From: Platerodrilus igneus | Taxonomy: Eukaryota > Arthropoda > Insecta > Coleoptera > Lycidae | NCBI GenBank assembly: GCA_036346225.1 | Contig: JARFIW010001109.1 | Location: 682,001 to 746,000 of the forward strand | Reading direction: 5' to 3' | DNA: 64,000 bases | Part shown: positions 9,966-21,380 of the stretch, in pieces | Layout: every line of letters starts with the position of its first letter | How positions within the stretch are numbered: the first letter of the stretch is position 1 | Notes under the pieces: model-generated | Database searches by the model: none | Seen by the model: the letters and a program-made list of their open reading frames with translations, nothing else | What the model was told of the DNA's origin: nothing | Program-made: the position numbers and the translations under genes

Positions 9966-12561
9966 GTATCAATTTCGTATGTCGTGGTAATGCACGTTGC
10001 ATCGTAGTAACAGATAAATATAGCACGTACTCTAACAAAACGCTTTCTGCTGCAAAGTTGACATTTTGCTTAGGGCCATGATGCTACCTGTGCGTGTAAA
10101 GCAGTGTTCCCAAGCACGTGTTTTAAACTTGAATATTTTCCTTTTCTAGTGATGTGTCGTGTACAATTACATCTGTAATACTTTTTAAAATATATATTTT
10201 TAAAACCTGATGATACAATTGTAGTAATCCTGTACATTGATCACCATTTTATGATCGCGTTTCTTTTTCAATAATTACCAAGTTTCATTTGTTTATTAAA
10301 ACTCATTAGAAACATTGTTTAGTGTTCTTTAATTTTTCATACTTTTTATGGAATTATTAACCTTTTCTGTTTCTAAGTTTATTTATCTTTCAATCGAGTT
10401 TTTATTTTAATTATAGTAATTTGATATATCATGTTGGCATATCATTTTAGCAATATTGCGTATATACAGAATATCAAAGTAAAAATAGTTACCATTTTAT
10501 AATCATTTCTCTTCCATCAATTTCCGCAATGATTGTATGCGACGTATTAAGTACTGTTCTGAATGACTATTTTTGTATTTCTCTTGTTGAAAAATAAAAA
10601 TACTTTTACACTGTGTCAGATTGTGCTAGCAAGCATTTTTTATTTCTTCAGTTGCAAACAGTTTCATTTTTAAGATGGATGATGACAGGCATCTTATTCA
10701 CAGTCAGAAATATCAAGAGAGGTATTTCAAAATACTATTTTTGTATGTAGAATGATATTTATAACTACCACAATAAAGTGCTACTCATAGGACTATATAA
10801 TATTGATAAAATTAAATTCTTTTTCTGTTGACAAAATTTGAAATATTGCCAGATTTATTGAACTAACATGTTTCGGTCGTACTTAGTGGATATGGAATAA
10901 GAGTTTTACAGTTAACAATCTTTTAGTAGTCATAATCGGTATAAAATTTGAGCACTTATTTATTCTATTATAATTACTCTGTGATTAAACATATAGAAAT
11001 GTAATTATGTTACGTGACCTATTATTTTGTTTCTTTATTTTCGATTGCATATCATGTACGCAATATTTATTGGCATGGGATTTTATAAGATTTACGTTTC
11101 GTATTAACAGGTGGCTTTTATTTTGCAGAATTTGGTTTGGATTGATAATAGTTATTTATTATACCAGGGAAAAAAGTACTAGATTTTAGCTCGAGGTGTG
11201 TTTGTTTCCCGACGCAAAGCAGAGGGAGACAAAATACTGAGAGTTAAAATCTTACATTTTTATCCGTGTGTAATACACTATTTTTTTCTGTGACAGGCAA
11301 AACGATGATTTAATATTGAAAAAAATATTATGTTTATATTAAAGTCAAAAAATTAATCGATATCAAATTTGAAGTTTCAAATAAGTAGGCTGTTGTACTT
11401 ATAGGGACAGTTAGACTTGCGTTACTAAGGAAACCTTTAAAGTAATCAAATATCTATCAATTTAATTCTGCGAGTGGTTTCAAAAATTGCTTACTTAAGT
11501 TATTTATATCGGTTGTTTTGAACGCGATGAAGTTATGATACGCTGTTATGTTACACTCGAATATTACAAGTGTGGACCCGGTTTTAAATTAAATATCTTT
11601 GTGTTCTTACTTATTTGTACATACCCGGGGAAAAAGTATTAATTTTTTCCCGGGAAAATAAGGAAATTCATAAAAAGTGACATTTTGTTACCTGTCAACA
11701 AATATTAAATGTAAAATTTTTTTCCCGTCACAGAAAAAAATATATTTGTTTCCATTGATCATGTGTTGCGTTTGTAGGAAGTAGTCGTAAATGTATTTAT
11801 CGAGTAAAAGAAAAGAGTATTTAATCGTTTAGTAATATTCTTAAAGAGAATGATATTTTTAATATACCTACATTATAATTACTATCAAAATTATTAATTG
11901 TATGGTAGACTTCTTAGAAGAGTTGGTGTCTGCATTGCGAATTTATTTGTTATTGTTCTATCGAATGACTTTTTTTTTGGTTACGGATGTTTTATTCTGT
12001 TAGTAATATGCATTTCACTATATTTTTAATTGGCTTACTATAATTAAGTTAAAAAATATTGCAGCATTTTCTCATCGCATAATCAACTTCAAAATTTGTG
12101 GAGTTTGAATATATTTTGTCTTCAATGTATAACTTGTATTGTGCAATGCTCGATTAGAATTTACTAAGCTACTAAATAGAGCACAAAAGCAGAATGTGTA
12201 TCATCTTCTGACCTTTGATACTTGTTTAGTGATCAATTGTACTTGATATTTAACAAAAATTTAAATATTTGTTGATTATATCTGCACATTTATATATTTT
12301 AGTGTATGTAAAGATATTTTGATGCTACATAGATAACTGCCCATTCATTACTAATACGCAATTATTTTTCTTACAATGAAAAAATAAAATCTTTTTAGGA
12401 TATTTTTACATGCAATGCAATCTTTAACTTTAATTCAACAGGCTTTAGCACAGCAAAAATTCTATTCGCAAACAATTTTAGTGTTTGGACCCATCTGTTA
12501 TAGAAAAAAATAAGTAATTTATACTACATAACAAAACTAACCATATACAATTGATTAGGTG
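9966..12561. other. Non-coding, possible degenerate foldback
   Basis: No credible coding region. A CCCGGG-centred inverted pair (about 11622-11654) and facing copies of a TTTTTCTGTGACAGG-like motif (11281-11297 and, inverted, 11725-11742) hint at an old foldback or MITE between about 11156 and 11745; the ends are not defined. Confidence 0.35.
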
Positions 12562-12631
12562 AACATGAAAGGATAAATGGTCTTAGGAACACATTTAACA
12601 TGAAAGAATAAATGGTCTTAGGAACACATTT
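12562..12631. repeat. 35-bp tandem duplication
   Basis: Two adjacent 35-bp units beginning AACATGAAAG and ending GGAACACATTT differ at one position, so the duplication is recent. Confidence 0.85.
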
Positions 12632-13179
12632 TATTTAGTAGTGTAAATACATAATACAAATGTTACAGTCAGTGCTTCGTGCAGTTTGCACACCTGATTG
12701 AAAAGGAGAGCATGCAGCTGTCACCGCTAAAAGGCGCAAGCCATAAATGTGATTATAAAGTTTAACACTAATCTTTTTAAATTACATTAGTGCATCAAAT
12801 GAAAGTTACAAAAGTTTTGGCAAAATGGAAATTTATTTTAATTTTACTTTCAACTAAGGTCACAACCTTAAGAATGTAATTAAACATAACTTGACAAAGG
12901 GAGGTTTCAGCAACCATACATTTTTAACAAAAACTATGCCAATTATATCTTTACGGCATTTCTGAATTTTGCACCGATTTAAAAAAAGGGTGGATGATGG
13001 ACCAGTAAAAGCAAAATAGGATGAAACTCAAGCAACTGGAGATAGTCCATCAGAAAGTGCTAGAAGAAAGTAGTATTTGTTTTATTCTGTTTGCATTTAT
13101 TACACGAGAAATTAAGTATTTTTAAATTTCAAAATTTACTTTTTCAAAATAACTTCATAACCAAATATTTTTTAGATCT

Positions 13180-13940
13180 GTAAAGATTAAATGATTATCA
13201 CAATAATTCTGCAACTTTTTTCTCCATTGTTACCAAATTTGTATATCATACGTTTACCAAGGTTGCCATGCTCTGCGTACTTATCTTCAACATGCTGCAT
13301 ACCTCAGTTTTTGGATTCTGCAGTACAGATGCGACTACGGCTTCGTCATGTATATTACAATTGGTTACTGTGTCAAATTAAACTTCACCCTGATTTTGCA
13401 AGACAAATCTTACAGACAGATGAGTACAATTTTCTAGAGACAAGGTTCTAAATTTACACAACTTGCATCAATTGCAAATCCACATGCAATTAAACCTTAT
13501 GGACACTAGCAGCATTTTTCCATAAATGTTTGAATCAGTATTATCAATACATGGATAATTGGGTCATATTATTTGTTTAATCACCTAAACGCCAATAATT
13601 ATGTATAATTTTTGGAGAGAATGTATGACAATTTGCCCAAGAAGTAATACCAAATCTTAAATCTATGTATGATGTTGTACCACCACAGAACCCAACGTTG
13701 GCCTGCCAGATCTCTAGAGCTAAACCCATTGGATTTTGTTTGTGGGATTTTATAAAAGATATTGTTTATTCAGACTCCTGTTGAACATTGTACCGATTTG
13801 ATTAACAGAAGAAATTAATCTAGCTGCAAATCAAATTACTTCGGAAATGTTGGACAATGTTATGAAAAGAATCACATCAAGATCAATTAAGTGTTATGAT
13901 GCTAATGGTGACCATTTTCAACAATTCAAGGTATAGGTTT
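13180..13940 (+). pseudogene. Decayed Tc1/mariner-type transposase (plus strand)
   Basis: Plus-strand frames contain an HPDFARQILQTDEYNF segment (the first catalytic aspartate region, normally LFTDEA/YNF), then a NLHNLHxxxxxNPHA-like remnant, and further on WPARSLELNPLDFV-like and GNVGQCYEKNH-like pieces around 13690-13880 that correspond to the third-aspartate block and the C-terminus. Many stops and shifts: an old copy. It resembles the family of the decayed element at 22825-27023 more than the intact one at 20987-22771. Confidence 0.6.
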
Positions 13941-14710
13941 CAGAAATTTCATGTTGCCAATTTTACATTTCTTTTAATTAGTTACTATTGGCACAGGACT
14001 CATTCGAAATATTCATGTTGTCTTTTGTCTTAAAATGACCCAAAGAAGATCGCCATGTCTGCGAAATCTGCCAATAAAATAACACCCCGAATTTGTCCTT
14101 TTGTTTCATATCTAGGTAGGCATCATAAAAGCTTATGTACACTAATAAACTTTTTCACAAAAATTTTTTTAATGATTAGAGTTATCGACATTGTGTTTTT
14201 CCTATTGCATTATTGGTGAACTAGAAGTAAGAGGCCTGTCTATGGAAGTATCATAGACCAAGGATTTCTAAATATCTACATCTTAATCTGCTTTCTAAAA
14301 ATTTCTTTCAGTTGTATTTTTATGAACATGTAATCAACAAACCACGGTATAAATCGTAAATTTCATCATTGTTTGGTATTGCATAATCAGTTGTTCCATT
14401 TTTATTAGCTATAGACAAAATCTAACTTATCTTCATTTAACATCAGGGAAATCTAAATTTTATCCTATTGCAACTAAGATTTTGTCTTAACATAGAGCAA
14501 ACCTTGCACGTCATAAGGTATAATCGAATAATGAAGCACATTAAAATTTAGAAAAATAATGGAGATTTTTGGTCAGTTAAACTTATATGTTATGTTCGCA
14601 TAAATTCTAAGCTATTTTGAAAATGGTAAATAGACAGTACTTATACCAGAAGGCAACAGCTACTATATCTTGAAATTTAAAATTTTGCTAAAATTGGTTT
14701 GTTCCTCAAG
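13941..14710. other. Non-coding, nothing recognised
   Basis: AT-rich interval with no supported feature. Confidence 0.5.
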
Positions 14711-16735
14711 ATCATCATCATCATCATTAGGTCTTCAATCCTGGAACTGGTTGGACGTGTACCTCCATTGTTTCCTATTCTGAGCTAACCACAGCCTATA
14801 TCTTTCACTGTCCGTGTGCAATAGTCTAATTTAGATCTACCTTGTCCTTTCTTTTTTTCTTTCTCTGCTTCTAATGTATTCCGCATGCCTTCGTGTGTCC
14901 TATTAACCTATCTCTCCTATGTTTTCTGTTTTTCACAAGTTTATTTCTTCCCCTGCCACTTCTATCTATCCATGATATCTTTATCACACATCTGTAACAC
15001 CACATTTCAAAGGCTTCTATCTTTTTCCTCTCCACTTCTTCTACTGTCCATGTTTCGGTGTACAGTAGTGTGCTCCACACATACGCTTTCAACAATATTT
15101 TTCTTGTTTCTTGTTTGTTGTCGTCTAACATAGCAGCTGCTTGTTCTTGTTTACATGCAGCACAACCTTGTACCATTTTTTTATATTTTTTGCACTATTC
15201 CCCCGTGTTACTTGGCTTCCTAAGTAGCAGAAATCCTTAACCTCTTGTAAATTCTCGTTTCCTATTTTTTATTCTGATTTTGTACTTATTTTCCACTTCT
15301 TTAGTTACTACTACTTCAGTTTTATTTTTGTTGATTTTCATACCATATCTTCTGTTAGTGCTGTTTCTATTTCATAAAGAGCTGCTTTTAACTCATCGTT
15401 GCTAATTTCTAATACCGCTATATCATTTGCAAATCTAAGCATGCCAATCGTTTCTCCATGCATAATAATTCCAAACGTCTTCCTGCATTTGACAGTATTC
15501 ATTGCCCCTTCGATATACAATTTAAAAATTAATGGGATTAGCACACGACCCTGTCATTCCCCTTTTTCAATATTTACTTCTGTATATTTTTGTTATAATT
15601 CTTTTACTATTGTTTCCTCTTGCCTACTCTCTGTCTATCCCTATAACTCATTCCATTTCTTTTTGAGTATTTCGAATATTTTTCCTATTTTGTCAAATGT
15701 TTTTTTCCAGGTCTACAAACCCTATATACACGCTTTTCCGTTTTCTATTTTTTTCTTCATTATCACCCTTAAAGCTAATGCCTTCCCATATTCCTTAAAG
15801 CCAAATTGATCTTCTCCTAGAATTTCTTCAGTCTGTTTTTCCATCTGTCTTTATACAATTTTAGTTAATATCTTTGACACTTATCGTTCAAAATTTCACA
15901 TCTAAGTGATTATGGTGTTATGTTTGAAATCTTTGGGTATCTCGCCTGTCTCATACATATAGCCGACAAGTTGGAAGAGACGTTGTTACATGTCGAAAAT
16001 CGGCTATGTAAACATTCCTGTAAGGTTCTAATTTGTAAGTGATTTCGTGCCATTAATTTAAAAGACTTGGCGTGCATTTCCGTCACTTCAAATAGTTGCG
16101 TTTGTGCAAAGGATTGCGCCGACGCGGAGTGTGAAAGGAAAGTGGGAAATTTCGGACACGTTGAGACGAGTCAGCCAGACGTCGCGCCTAGTGGTTTATC
16201 TTTGTGCCGTTTCTTGTCTTCTTTTTCAGGTAATGTAGGTTTCCTTTGTCTTTTGTACTGTTATCGCTCCTACCTGTATTCCTGTCGTATCGCTACAAAG
16301 AAGAAGAAGACAAATTTGGATTCAACCGGGGGCAGACGGATGACCCACGCCCGAAATGCTCAACGATGCCCAGCTGCCATCATAATAGCGTAATGCTGTT
16401 AGGAGTCCTACAGTTACCTGAGTACCTTTATCGTTTTTTGCATGTGATGTAGTAATTTAAAACATTTATATGACGTATACCTTATTTGCGCGTCATTTTG
16501 CAAATATTTATTTGTGCTACCAACTGACGTAGTGGCTCTCATGCATTACCGCCGGGAGTGTAATAACGTTCTACTACTGCTTTTCCAGCGACTTTCAGAG
16601 TATGTGCTTGCACCATCACTATATCCGTTGCCTTATTATTTTTTAAACTTTTTAATACTAGTTCAAACAAATCTCTATAGAATATCCCGTCATCCTTTTC
16701 AATGTCCTCAAGATTAGAATTGTTAATTTGCATTA
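14711..16735 (-). mobile_element. Non-LTR retrotransposon (LINE) 3' half, interrupted
   Basis: Minus-strand pieces follow the order of a LINE reverse transcriptase: a LKNNKAxxxVxAxxLKxAGK block at 16733-16567 (RT N-terminal region), a GYMYETGEIPKDF segment at about 15955, an LRFANDIAVL segment at 15460-15430 (catalytic box, normally FADDIAVL, here with N for the first D), and LLKAYVWSTLLYTETWT followed by EMWCYRCVIKISW at about 15110-14980 (C-terminal region typical of RTE-like elements). The 3' end carries an (ATG)n-type tail (ATC repeats at 14711-14728). Frames are broken. A separate LTR-like element interrupts it at 15985-16565. Confidence 0.75.
15985..16565. mobile_element. Solo-LTR-like insertion inside the LINE
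   Basis: The pentamer ACGTT occurs directly before (15980-15984) and after (16566-16570) this 581-bp block. Removing the block and one pentamer brings the two halves of the LINE reverse transcriptase back into one open frame, which is direct evidence of a clean insertion with a 5-bp target duplication. The ends read GTTACATGTC and GAGTGTAATA, roughly inverted. No coding potential, more CpG-rich than its surroundings. A 5-bp duplication and LTR-sized body fit a solo LTR (Gypsy or BEL); a short DNA transposon is the alternative. Confidence 0.7.
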
Positions 16736-16831
16736 TAATGCTTTTTCAGGGTTAAAATTTTGGGATCAAGTAAGATTTGTTGAATTATTGCAGTGACTTC
16801 TTAAGTTTTATTAATTTAACCGATATTTGTG

Positions 16832-16835
<4 letters not shown>

Positions 16836-16886
<51 letters not shown>

Positions 16887-16888
16887 AT
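16836..16888. repeat. (TA)n microsatellite
   Basis: About 24 TA units. Confidence 0.95.
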
Positions 16889-17164
16889 AGACTTTTTAGT
16901 TGCAAAGACATTTTAATAAGAATATTTTTTACAGAATAGCTACTTTTTAATATTTTCGTTAAATATTGTGAGGGTCACAATCACAGTATTTGTTACTGAT
17001 GTTACTCATCTCTTGAGACTTGTTCGTTGCAGCCCTGTAAAGTGTATTAATGAATTAGCATGTACAAGAGTCCTTTTCTTTTCAACCTGTGATAGGCTGT
17101 AAAAAATGAGGATAAGTGTACATAAATGATTTTCTACTAAAAGTTATGTACACTTATAGTTACT

Positions 17165-18174
17165 TTTTGACATTATAACCTTGTAGGTTGAGACATTTGT
17201 CGCACCTGTGGATACTTTCAACAACCTCTGCATAAAATGTTGACCTCTTGAAATTCCTCGTTAGTTTGGAAGTGCTTCCCTCATATGTACTTCCTCAGTT
17301 CAGGAATAATATGGAATTTGCTCATTACTATGTCGGAATTGTATGGCTGTTGATCGAGTACACCCTACTGGACGAGCCACCTGAGTTACAGCAGCACTGT
17401 GAAGACGGACTTTATCAAGATCAAAACAATTCCAGAAGTCAGCGTGCTTCTTCTTTTGTTTTGGATGACTCTGCAGATGTGAACGTTCACAATAAGCGGT
17501 TACATTAATTGTAGTCCATGACTGCATGAACTCCACAAGCAACACACCTTTTTGGTCCTAAAATACGGTGGCCATAACCTTCGCTTATTGGAAGTTTCTT
17601 TAACCATTTTTGGTTTGTTTGGTGAGTTTCGTATGCGTACATTGTTGTGATGGTTGCTTTGTATCGGGTGTATCGTATGGTACCTAGATCTCATTTTCTG
17701 TCACAATTAATTTTAAGAAAGCTTCTCCTTTAGTGTCATAATGGGTAAAGAGCATTAAAACTGTTGCCATTCGGCGAGTTTTGTCATTGTCAATCAATGT
17801 CTTTGCAATCCAGTGAGCATACAATTTTTGTAACCTAAATGTTTCCTTACATAGAGTACAGAGATGATCTGGACACTTCTGGAAATTTCACAGAAATCAT
17901 TTATGTTGAACTTGTAGTTTTCTTTAACCACTTTGTCAAATCGTCAGGCATGACCATTTGTAGCAACAGACCCCCTTGACCCCGTCATCATACACATCAG
18001 TTCAACCATCTTATAATTTTCAATCCCCACCCCCTCCACCAACGTGATAAAATTTTTGCTATGCACTTGACCCATTCTTTGGTGCATTTTTGCGACACTA
18101 TTCCCTTCTGCTTGCAGGAAACAAATAATACTCCGCGATTTGCATTTGGTGTTAGAATCAATTGAGGTAGTCAT
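17165..18174 (-). pseudogene. Full-length but decayed mariner transposase
   Basis: From 18174 downwards the minus strand gives, in order and across shifts and stops: an ICFLQAEGNSVAKMHQRM segment (N-terminal mariner helix-turn-helix region), an LTMTKLAEW-like segment, VPYDTPDTKQ-like text in the slot of the first catalytic block, KGVLLVEFMQSWTTIN (matching the mariner GV-hEF-p-G-tIN block), a QNKRR segment, HSAAVTQ near the second aspartate (HDNARPH replaced), and KHFQTNEE followed by a C-terminal remnant at about 17170. This is the SETMAR/mariner proper group, distinct from the other transposases in the window. Terminal inverted repeats were not found. Confidence 0.7.
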
Positions 18175-18340
18175 GTTTACGTGGTACTACATTTGATTTT
18201 TCAGTGCTCCACCCGAAGTATTCCCTTTTGCTTGCAGGAAACAAACAACACTCTGCAATTCGCATTTGATGGGAGAAGAATCAATTTAGTTAGCCATGTT
18301 TACATGGCGCTACATTTGATTTTCCAATGCTCCACCTAAA
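18104..18340. repeat. ~118-bp tandem duplication at the mariner 5' end
   Basis: Two successive units each start ATTCCCTT(C/T)TGCTTGCAGG and end near GCTCCACC(C/T), at 18104-18215 and 18216-18340, about 85-90% alike by eye. The duplication covers the N-terminal coding part of the decayed mariner and its upstream sequence. Confidence 0.8.
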
Positions 18341-18535
18341 GGTACTACATTGGGCAGGACGAGTTTTTTACCTGGAAATTTTGAATTTTGCCGAACCTTG
18401 CTGTTTCAAGCAAGATATGGAATTTTTAACATACATGACAACACACACACACTGGATGTATTATTTTACCTCTCATTGGAACGAGGGCGTAGTTTTGTGA
18501 AAAATACTCACCTAAACATTTTTCAAGCAGATAGT

Positions 18536-18603
18536 GTCTGAATTCGAACCCGGGACCTTTGGCATACTAGGCACACGCATACCAACTACGTGACGGAGCC
18601 GCA
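18536..18603 (-). repeat. tRNA-like (pol III B-box) fragment, possible SINE head
   Basis: Minus strand contains GTAGTTGGTATGCG (A-box/D-arm-like) followed ~30 nt later by a perfect B-box core GGTTCGAATTC. The acceptor, anticodon and T stems do not pair, so it is not a functional tRNA gene. A tRNA-derived SINE head or tRNA pseudogene is the likely explanation. Confidence 0.35.
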
Positions 18604-19229
18604 TGTTTACATAGCAACAGCTTATATCAGAATACTGTCAAGCACTAAGGCTGTGACAGATCGTGTGAAGGGGAACATGTAAGCCAATACTTGCCCCTTG
18701 TTTAACATTTACGGTGTACGATCGGAGGTTGAGAACAGACCTTCCTTTAATAAATATAAATGGTATAGTTGTATTAAGATACCAAAATTAGCATATTATA
18801 AACAAAAAGTAATTAAAACAAAGCGAAAGTTTGCAATATCTATACTCCTTTACTAGGCAAAATGTAGATGCAGGGTATTTAAGAAGGAAAATAATGGAAC
18901 CTAATGGACAGCGAGTTATGCATTCAGAAAGTGAGACAGAATGGAACACTTGGGTGTAAACATTGTAGCATTTTGTATATGCTCTGTTCAAGATTGCATT
19001 GTAGCTAAAATATTCGATTAAGTTAAAATTGAAACTTTTAATTAGAGAGTTTCTGTGCTGAAATTCACAGGTTGGTTTTTTTCGCTTTGCAGTTTTCAAA
19101 CTAGGAATATTCATTGTCACTGCAGAACCATATCGTCGTGTCTAGAAATCTTTATTCATAGATCAGTTACCTTTGTAGCATTAATATTAAATAATTATTT
19201 ATTTGCTCATCAAAATACTTTTTATTTAG

Positions 19230-19388
19230 GGTACAAGTGTATTATCACCAATCATACCATTTTCAATGGTTTTGGTTCCTGCTTTTATAATTTATTGTAA
19301 ATCTACCGAAGAGGTTTATGAAAATCATCCTTGTTTATATATTTTAGCATTTGGTATGGTTGCAGCTAAAGTAACGAATCGTCTTGTG
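19230..19388 (+). CDS. CEPT1: CEPT1 coding exon A (third from end)
   Basis: A 159-nt exon lies between a TTTTTATTTAG acceptor and a GTATGT donor, both phase 0, and encodes 53 residues starting [14 protein letters not shown] and including [20 protein letters not shown]. This matches the C-terminal membrane part of choline/ethanolamine phosphotransferases, which transfer phosphocholine or phosphoethanolamine from CDP donors to diacylglycerol in the ER/Golgi membrane, the last step of the Kennedy pathway. The CDP-alcohol phosphotransferase signature (DG..AR....G...D...D) belongs to upstream exons that I could not find between 7.4 and 19.2 kb; they may be left of the window or too short to recognise. 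Confidence 0.92.
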
Positions 19389-19439
19389 GTATGTATTTCT
19401 ATAAAAAAAAGTGCTCCATATATTAATATATATATTTAG

Positions 19440-19565
19440 GTTGCTCACATGACAAAAAGTGAGATGGATTACATAGACATGTCTTTAATAGGACCAGCGA
19501 TGCTGTTTTTGAATCAGTATTTTAACACTTTTATACCAGAACATATTATACTATGGTTGTGTATG
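19440..19565 (+). CDS. CEPT1: CEPT1 coding exon B
   Basis: A 126-nt phase-0 exon (acceptor TATATTTAG, donor GTATGT) encodes 42 residues: [15 protein letters not shown], then a hydrophobic stretch [12 protein letters not shown] typical of the last membrane helices of this family. The intron from exon A is only 51 nt, a common size in insects. It ends LWLCM, from which splicing can lead to exon C or, in the same phase, to the candidate exon at 20675. Confidence 0.92.
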
Positions 19566-19620
19566 GTATGTTGCTACCCCATTATTTAAACTATGATTGT
19601 ATAATAATTGAAATTTTTAG

Positions 19621-19824
19621 GTCTGGGTAACATTTGATTTGTTACGATACTGCACACAAATATGTAGTGAAATTTGTGATCATCTACACATACAACTTTT
19701 TCGAATACCCTATTCAGTAAGTTCATCACAACGAATACCTCAAGTAACTATAACTTCAACGCCACTAGATAAGAATGGTATGCCTTCTAAACCTATTAGA
19801 TTACGAAATCGTAAATATTATTAA
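19621..19824 (+). CDS. CEPT1: CEPT1 last coding exon C
   Basis: After a 55-nt intron ending AAATTTTTAG, 204 nt encode 67 residues and a TAA stop. It begins VWVTFDLLRYCTQICSEI and continues DHLHIQLFRIP, the conserved end of CEPT1/CPT1 proteins, then a hydrophilic Ser/Thr/Pro tail ending in RLRNRKYY. This gives the long, family-typical C-terminus. Confidence 0.92.
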   Translation, partial: VWVTFDLLRYCTQICSEICDHLHIQLFRIPYSVSSSQRIPQVTITSTPLDKNGMPSKPIRLRNRKYY

Positions 19825-20674
19825 GAATTAGGGGGTTCTTTCGGGCACTTTAAATAGTCATTAAAGACTGTGATTTGTTTTTATGTGCAAATGATTGTAT
19901 ATTCAAATCATATTTTTAAGTAATAGATAAATAATGTGATTTTTAGTTAACTTGAATTTGTTATTGTGATAATTTAAATGTTTTGCCAAATCGTTATTAC
20001 ATAGGGAATATTAAATTTATTCTTTGTTATATATGCATACATATGTTAGAGTACTTAGTGTTTTGGTGTTGTTTTTGAGTATAATAATTTCTGATGTATG
20101 TATGCTTGTTAATGCAGTTAATTATTATGTTTCTTGCTCCCCCTTAGCTAAATATACACATACCAGCTTGATTTTTGGATTATGCATGTTAACACGATGG
20201 TGACTATTATACTAAGATATCAAATTGTATGTGCCAACAGTGCCCATTTATAATATACATCAATTCGCTAGTAAATAGTGCGAACTTATAGCATGCTGTG
20301 ATTTTATAGAAAATTTTATATAGCCTCGTGTTAAGTATGCTACATTTGTAAGCACGAAATTAAGTAAATCTTTGTCTAGTATAATTGTCTTTTAATTGAA
20401 GTATCATTTTAGAATGTGGGTTGCTTTTAGGTTTGAAAGGAAGTCCCTATCTCCATGAAGATAAAATGCCATTAATTGAGCCCATTGATAAAATTTGATA
20501 CTGCCAAAAATTGGTTAATCAAATCAGAAATGGTTTTAGAATTTCAAGAAGCATCGTTACTTAAGGCTAATAAAATATTCACTGATATTTATTATTTTTA
20601 TAAGCCAATCTAGAGTATTAAATTATTTTTATTACTTCCTGATTTTGATGATTTTTGTAAGATTTCATTTATAG
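19825..20674 (+). other. CEPT1 3' untranslated region or intron to a downstream exon
   Basis: AT-rich and non-coding. If exon C ends the message this is its 3' UTR; an AATAAA occurs at about 20574. If the exon at 20675 is used, it is intron in that isoform. Confidence 0.5.
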
Positions 20675-20809
20675 GTTATCTTCATTGATGAAATACTTGG
20701 TGCGATAGGTTTTAGAGGTGCTGGTGATCTCGTTGGTTTTATTATGGTCATATGGAGACTTGTTTTGGAAGTCGTGTACTCATGCTTTTCTACTTATGAT
20801 CCAAAATGA
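20675..20809 (+). CDS. Candidate alternative last exon of CEPT1
   Basis: After an acceptor-like TTTCATTTATAG, an open frame in phase 0 (the phase left by exon B at 19565) runs 44 codons to a TGA. It begins VIFIDEILGAIGFRGAGDL and includes a strongly hydrophobic stretch VGFIMVIWRLVLEVVYSCF. Length an exact multiple of three, phase match and a membrane-like composition support a real alternative C-terminal exon that would replace exon C. I do not recall this sequence in known CEPT1 isoforms, so the assignment is inference from position and phase. Confidence 0.5.
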   Translation, partial: VIFIDEILGAIGFRGAGDLVGFIMVIWRLVLEVVYSCFSTYDPK

Positions 20810-20857
20810 TGTATTTGTGTGTTGTGTAATATTGGAATGATTATTGTTGATCGACTT

Positions 20858-20859
<2 letters not shown>

Positions 20860-20898
<39 letters not shown>
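20860..20898. repeat. (TA)n microsatellite
   Basis: About 18 TA units, at the left boundary of the nested transposon block. Confidence 0.95.
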
Positions 20899-20900
<2 letters not shown>

Positions 20901-20986
20901 GTAGTTAATTACACAAGGTAAGTTGATAAATACCATCGTATTATAGTGATTAAGATGAAATAATAACTTAGATGCTATCATATATA
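20899..20986. repeat. Left outer arm of a foldback/MITE-like repeat
   Basis: Sequence starting GGTAGTTAATTACACAAGG is repeated in inverted orientation at 27195-27286, and its inner part (TAAGATGAAATAATAACTTAGA) also occurs in direct orientation at 27031-27052. It ends in a TA into which the DD41D element inserted. Confidence 0.7.
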
Positions 20987-21265
20987 CAGTGCTTCCCAAA
21001 AGTAACGGATATATTCGTTTAAATGATTATTGACAATTTCTGAGTAAAAAGCTCTGACACGTCAAATTTTATTTTTAAATTGTCATTTAATTATGTAATT
21101 TTTAACCCCCCACCCTTTAACCCCTAAGCGCTAGCATCCCCTACTTAAAAATTTTAAATAGCAATGTACCCCTTGTGAAACCTCAATTAATAGCATTATT
21201 CATGCAGAAATAAAATTTTACAAAAAATTCCAAATCGGTTGATAAATAACTGTTTTATTCAATAA
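20987..21265. repeat. Left terminal inverted repeat of the DD41D element
   Basis: Inverted match to 22495-22771, including the blocks ATATATTCGTTTAAATGATTA, GCTAGCATCCCCTAC and AAATCGGTTGATAA. Confidence 0.9.
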
Positions 21266-21380
21266 AAACTTATTCACTTAAAGTGCCAATTATCGGGTAT
21301 GCCTTGACAAACAAAATGTTTGTAGTGTCCAATAAGTTTAGTGAAAGTACTTTAGTTAAGTGCGTGTTGCTTGTTTAATA

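Noticed and set aside
10672..10722. Short exon-like ATG segment (MDDDRHLIHSQKYQER) between AAG and GTATTT
   Set aside because: Too short, weak acceptor, no partner exon or homology.
16067..16393. 108-codon open frame
   Set aside because: No ATG at its start, lies inside the solo-LTR-like insertion, no domain; high CpG explains the open frame.
18536..18603. tRNA gene on the minus strand (A-box and B-box-like sequence)
   Set aside because: Acceptor, anticodon and T stems do not pair; kept only as a tRNA-like or SINE-head fragment.
21360..21380. Upstream GTG start for the DD41D transposase
   Set aside because: Eukaryotic initiation; first ATG at 21381 is preferred.
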